Shown: positions 57,076 to 64,000 of the stretch, piece after piece
Numbering within the stretch: position 1 is the stretch's first letter
Layout of the letters: each line of letters begins with the position of its first letter
Source: Homarus americanus
Lineage: Eukaryota; Arthropoda; Malacostraca; Decapoda; Nephropidae
Assembly: GCF_018991925.1 (NCBI RefSeq)
Contig: NW_024736071.1
Location: forward strand, 10,153,700-10,217,699
Direction of reading: 5' to 3'
DNA length: 64,000 nucleotides
Notes under the pieces: model-generated
Database searches by the model: none
Told to the model about the DNA's origin: nothing
Seen by the model: the letters and a program-made list of their open reading frames with translations, nothing else
Translations under genes and position numbers: made by a program

Positions 57076-57837
57076 CACTCGCAACAAAAGTATCGGTGCA
57101 TACTGTAGTGTGAACAATTTGAGACCAGTGATGATAGGTATTGGGAAAAGCGAGTTGTTCCAGCCCTATGTTGGCAGCCCTGTAATCCTGCTGAGCTACT
57201 ACTATTGCCTGGTCAAGTGAAACAAACCATTATAAATAAGGTTGGGAAGTGATAAATAAACAGTATGAAATATGAGGAGCTCCCTGTTAACAAAATAATT
57301 TGTGATACTTGTGAATATTGCCACATTAAATTATGCTACCAAATAAACCACTCAACCTGGTCGTCCTGAGGGGTGGTGCAGCGTGGACGGCCGCTCCGAG
57401 ACCTGTCGTCTGTAGCACCAGTTTCGAGGTATCGCCGAATCCATCGTGCAGCAGTGTTCCTGTGGACACCAACCCGCGGGCTAATATCTGTGATGCGAAC
57501 CCTTCGCTATGAAGGGCAATAATAGCTCCTCATGTTCCCTCTGAGGTTTCCATGTCGTCTGGCATGTGTAGATCTCTACTGCTTCATATTGCCTCTGTTT
57601 TATACCCACGTTCACTGAGACTGAACCCTCGCTCATCATTCAGTCGACACAAAGCAACAATCCGAAAAGAGGAAACAAACACACTAATTGTTAACCATAT
57701 GGCAACACCTAGTGGAGGGGGTGGGGGGGGGGGGTTATGAGGATACACTTACCAACCTTCCCGACATATCACAGTGTATACGTATTGTTTCGGAATTTGT
57801 CGATCTCACCCTGCACCGGTACTTTTTGGTGCGAGTG
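57076..57837 (-). mobile_element. Tc1-like element, internally deleted
   Basis: The ends CACTCGCAACAAAAGTATCG and CGGTACTTTTTGGTGCGAGTG are inverted repeats with TA on both sides (57074-57075, 57838-57839). On the - strand at about 57560-57355 an N-terminal transposase reads RGAIIALHSEGFA, then after a frameshift VGVHRNTAARWIRRYLETGA and SRSGRPRCTTPQDD, the paired-like HTH and GRPR motif of Tc1 transposases. The DDE domain is absent. Confidence 0.85.
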
Positions 57838-58855
57838 TACAACCGCTTTCAAGTTTTGTTACCTCCATCCATTTTCATCCATCAAATTTGTCAATTTGTA
57901 GGTGAAACATTTTATCCTCAATAGATGTAGGTGAAGCAAGGGGGTAACAATATACCTCGAGGCAACTATGTCATAACTAAATTCTCGGCCTAAAGATATA
58001 TATAATGCTATGGTAAGTCAGAATCACACATAGGCATGGCTAGGTTTATTACAAAGTGATGAAAAAGGTAGCTATGCTTTCTTTATTTGAGTCCCCCATC
58101 ATACGAGTCCGTTTTCTCTCGCTTCAGGATGCCTGAGTCCTCCGTTTTCTCTCAATCTTAGAGTGCACCAGAGACTTCGTTATTCCTTAGTAACGACACA
58201 GAATTTGAAATTGCAACCCCAATTGCAACTGGGGTTGCAATTGTTGAGGCAACTAGATATGTCTGATTACAGCAAATGTGTTATTGTCAATTTGTAGGTG
58301 AAAGATTTTATCTTCAATAGATGTAGGTGAAGCAAGGGGGGTAACATTACACCTGGAGGCAAATGCGTGATAACCAAATTCTCGGCCTGAAAAATGCGCT
58401 ATAACAGCAGCTGTGCAGATTTTGATGGAGGCGTGATAACCAAGTGCGCTATAACCAAAGGATGACTGTATTTGTCATAGAGAGGATTTTAAGTTTTTCT
58501 CTTATAGAATGTCACTGAACTGACCTGGGAGAATATAATTTACATTTATTGGTTTCTTATAAGATAGTGATTAATTTGAATATAAACATACTATAGTTTG
58601 CACTAGACATAAACGTTTTGAAAATTTTTAGTTTGACATTGGAAATTGTAACCTAACCCCTGGGGTAATCCGCAGAGTAAACAAACAAAGTAAGCATGGT
58701 TAACACATATCGCCATCTGTGAGAAGCCTACTAAACTAATCTGGAGGTCGCGGGAATTTTGTCCGGATTAAAAGAGGTGCTACATCCTTTGCCGGAAAAT
58801 CGGTGGTGTACCTGTATCTCATTTTATGGCCAAATCAAGAACTTGGTATGTAGTT

Positions 58856-59735
<880 letters not shown>

Positions 59736-59950
59736 ACGATGATACGATCTAACTCCTCCTTAAAAGCTTCGGCAGCACCAACATCAGCACTAGCTGCCTC
59801 TCCCCTCACCTTTACATTATGTAAACTGTAGCGGTTCTTAAATCTGTTAAACCACTTGCTGTGAAGGTTTGGTCGCACTCATCTCCTGCCTGCTCCTTCA
59901 GGCTTTCGAAAAGGCTTCTTGCCTTAGCCTGTAGGGTTAGAAGGCTTTAG
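59736..59950 (-). pseudogene. Tigger transposase internal fragment
   Basis: On the - strand: FKNRYSLHNVKVRGEAASAD, then EAFKEELDRIIVEGNF, the linker between the DNA-binding and DDE domains of Tigger transposases (compare NHYNLHSVKVSGEAAS in the copy at 43090). About 70 codons. Confidence 0.7.
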
Positions 59951-59954
59951 GGTA

Positions 59955-62256
<2,302 letters not shown>

Positions 62257-64000
62257 GTTTTAGCTCATAAAATTCATACAAATTACCCGGCCAGAATATA
62301 ATTTACATTGCTGGAATTCTTACAACATGATGATCATTTTGAATATAAACATCATAGATTTTGCATTACCGTATATCTCGGCCTATAAGGCGTCGGGGTG
62401 CATAAGACGGCCCCCCCAAATTTCCATTTAAGAAGTAGCTTTTGAGCTCTATTTGCTGTATAAGACCAGTACCCCAAATGTGACACTTACCCACTGACTC
62501 AGTAGTCCTTTACCAACCATCCTTGGTTTTTTAAAATAAGGCCAATTCACTTCAAGTAATGGCATCAAATGTTACCAGCTGGTGTAGTGTAAACACTAGT
62601 GACGTCACTTAAGCGTCTGTATTTAACTGTCGGTAGTTTCAAGAATTAATGCAGTCATTTACTGAATATTCCTTGTAAAAAAATAAATTTTAAATTAATT
62701 ATTTATAGGAGATAAGTATTATTATCAGTAAATATACCGATATGCATTACTGACCACCTCCACGGCTAAAAATAGCCCAATCTCGCGGTCACTTTCCCTT
62801 TCTTGTCTCCTCACTGGCAAATGAGGGGGGGGAGTGGGGAGGGGTGTGTGATGATAGCTGTGTTTATTACAGGGGTATAATTCTCTTTTACGGTATGTTA
62901 GACAGGTTTATAATACATTTTTATTATTTTAATATACCGGTAATCTTAATTTGAATCCAGCTTGCCAAACGTAAGTTTCAGTATAAAATAATTAGTGGTA
63001 AGACCTTGTGAGTAGCTTACGATGTTTCCATCACCACTCTTGACACACTAAACCACAATATTTAAGAGGTAAGAATTTTATACTTGGTGGTTTAGACGAC
63101 CCCCTAACTTTTGGCAGATTTTTTTAATGTTCAAATTCCGTCTTATAAGCCGAGATATACGGAAGACATACAAATTTTAGATATAATGTTTACTCTGAGT
63201 AAATATGTTATTTTTTGTGCAAAATATATAACGTTTGTATTCAAAATATTCCTGGTCTTACAAGGAATCCAGCAATGTCAATTATATTATCCTAACTTTA
63301 GTTTGAGGTATTATTTATTACTAAAAAGGTAAATATTCTGGTTTTCCCACACATCTGGTAGGGAGGGTTGGTGGGGGGTGAGGGGGAGGGAGGGACCGAC
63401 CGACCATCTGTTACCGTGTGAAGAATATATATATTTTTTTTATTAACTGAAGATATTTGTTTTAGCTCATAAAATTCATACGAATTACCCGGTCAGAATA
63501 TGATTTACATTGCTGGAATTCTTATAATTTGATGATCATTTTGAATATAAACATCATAGATTTTGCATTAGACACAAATTTTAGATGCAATGTTTACTCT
63601 GAGTAAATATGTTATCTTTTGTGCAAAATATATGACATTTATATTCAAAATATTCCTGGTCTTACAAGGAATCCAGCAATGTCAATTGTATTATCCTAAC
63701 TTTAATCTGAGGTATTATTTAATACTAAATGTTAAAATTTAGTTTTTTCACCCAACATCTCTTGAAGGGAGGATTGGTGGGGGGTGGGGGGGAGGGTTGG
63801 GACGGACCGCATGGTTGGAAGAGGGGAGGTGGTATGACAGATTCTTGGTGACTATTTTGAATATAAACATCATAGATTTTTATTAGACATACAAATTTTA
63901 GATATAATGTTTACTCTGAGAAAATATGTTATCTTTTTGCAAAATATATGACATTTATTCAAAATCTTCCTGGTCTTACAAGGAATTAGTATGTCAATTA
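62257..64000. repeat. ~410-bp tandem repeat, second array (runs off the window)
   Basis: Units begin at about 62257 and 63460. The first is split by the insertion at 62369-63162. A third, shortened unit starts near 63856 and continues past the window end. Confidence 0.9.
62369..63162. mobile_element. 794-bp TIR element inserted in a satellite unit
   Basis: The ends CCGTATATCTCGGCCTATAAG and CTTATAAGCCGAGATATACGG are near-perfect inverted repeats. The host unit continues on both sides (TTTTGCATTA | AGACATACAAA), giving a clear empty-site comparison. No transposase ORF. The ends resemble those of the element at 51010. Confidence 0.9.

Larger units (their letters stand above)
54895..58468. mobile_element. 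Tigger-type composite (family 9), 3.6 kb
   Basis: TIRs CAGTCATCCCTTGGTTATC and complement; TA at 54893-54894 and 58469-58470. It contains the element at 54984-56578, a Tc1-like element at 57076-57837, and a direct duplication of about 270 bp (56680-56945 and 58020-58268, CATAGGCATGGCTAGG...) flanking the Tc1 insertion. Confidence 0.85.

Overview
The window is eukaryotic, arthropod-like DNA, most plausibly from a decapod crustacean; I infer this and have not searched for it. The grounds are intron-split animal exons, very long (TA)n arrays, arthropod-type TTAGG-like motifs, and a dense mixture of Jockey-, CR1/L2- and RTE-like non-LTR elements, a Penelope-like element, Ty3/gypsy elements, and pogo/Tigger, Tc1 and hAT DNA transposons. 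There is no operon structure and no bacterial-type gene.

Host genes. (1) PRELID2, a PRELI/MSF1-domain protein, lies on the + strand in four coding exons from 41810 to 53843. The splice phases join without a break into a 184-codon protein. (2) A second + strand gene of unknown function is supported by four phase-compatible exons (2317-2442, 3054-3137, 10554-10677, 19770-19881). It begins with a signal-peptide-like segment, and its introns hold several retroelements. (3) A coding-like segment at 20897-21122 reads better on the - strand, and a stop-terminated - strand ORF lies at 22822-23023. Neither could be assigned to a family.

Region by region. 1-2300: 3' end of a Jockey-like retroposon, then a 30-bp minisatellite. 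3390-9515: a decayed CR1/L2-like element holding a small inverted-repeat element, an ORF1 zinc-knuckle fragment, and a truncated Ty3/gypsy element. 13523-19613: a complete, very young Ty3/gypsy element on the - strand (423-bp LTRs differing at one base, TSD ATAAC, PBS and PPT visible). 21300-22560: (TA)n arrays around a Penelope GIY-YIG fragment, and a perfect hairpin. 23000-32400: nested non-LTR and gypsy debris, two solo LTRs in opposite orientation, and a DNA transposon with a 9-bp target duplication. 35280-38530: a decayed hAT transposase. 39063-39833: a 46-bp minisatellite. 39900-64000: nested pogo/Tigger families, many in the PRELID2 introns, and a roughly 410-bp tandem repeat derived from Tigger sequence.

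Apart from PRELID2 and the unknown gene, almost all protein-coding signal belongs to transposable elements, mostly broken by stops and frameshifts. The best candidate for a recently active element is the 6.1-kb gypsy copy. The unexpected structure is mainly in nesting order, tandem arrays and transposon/microsatellite junctions, not in a new gene system.
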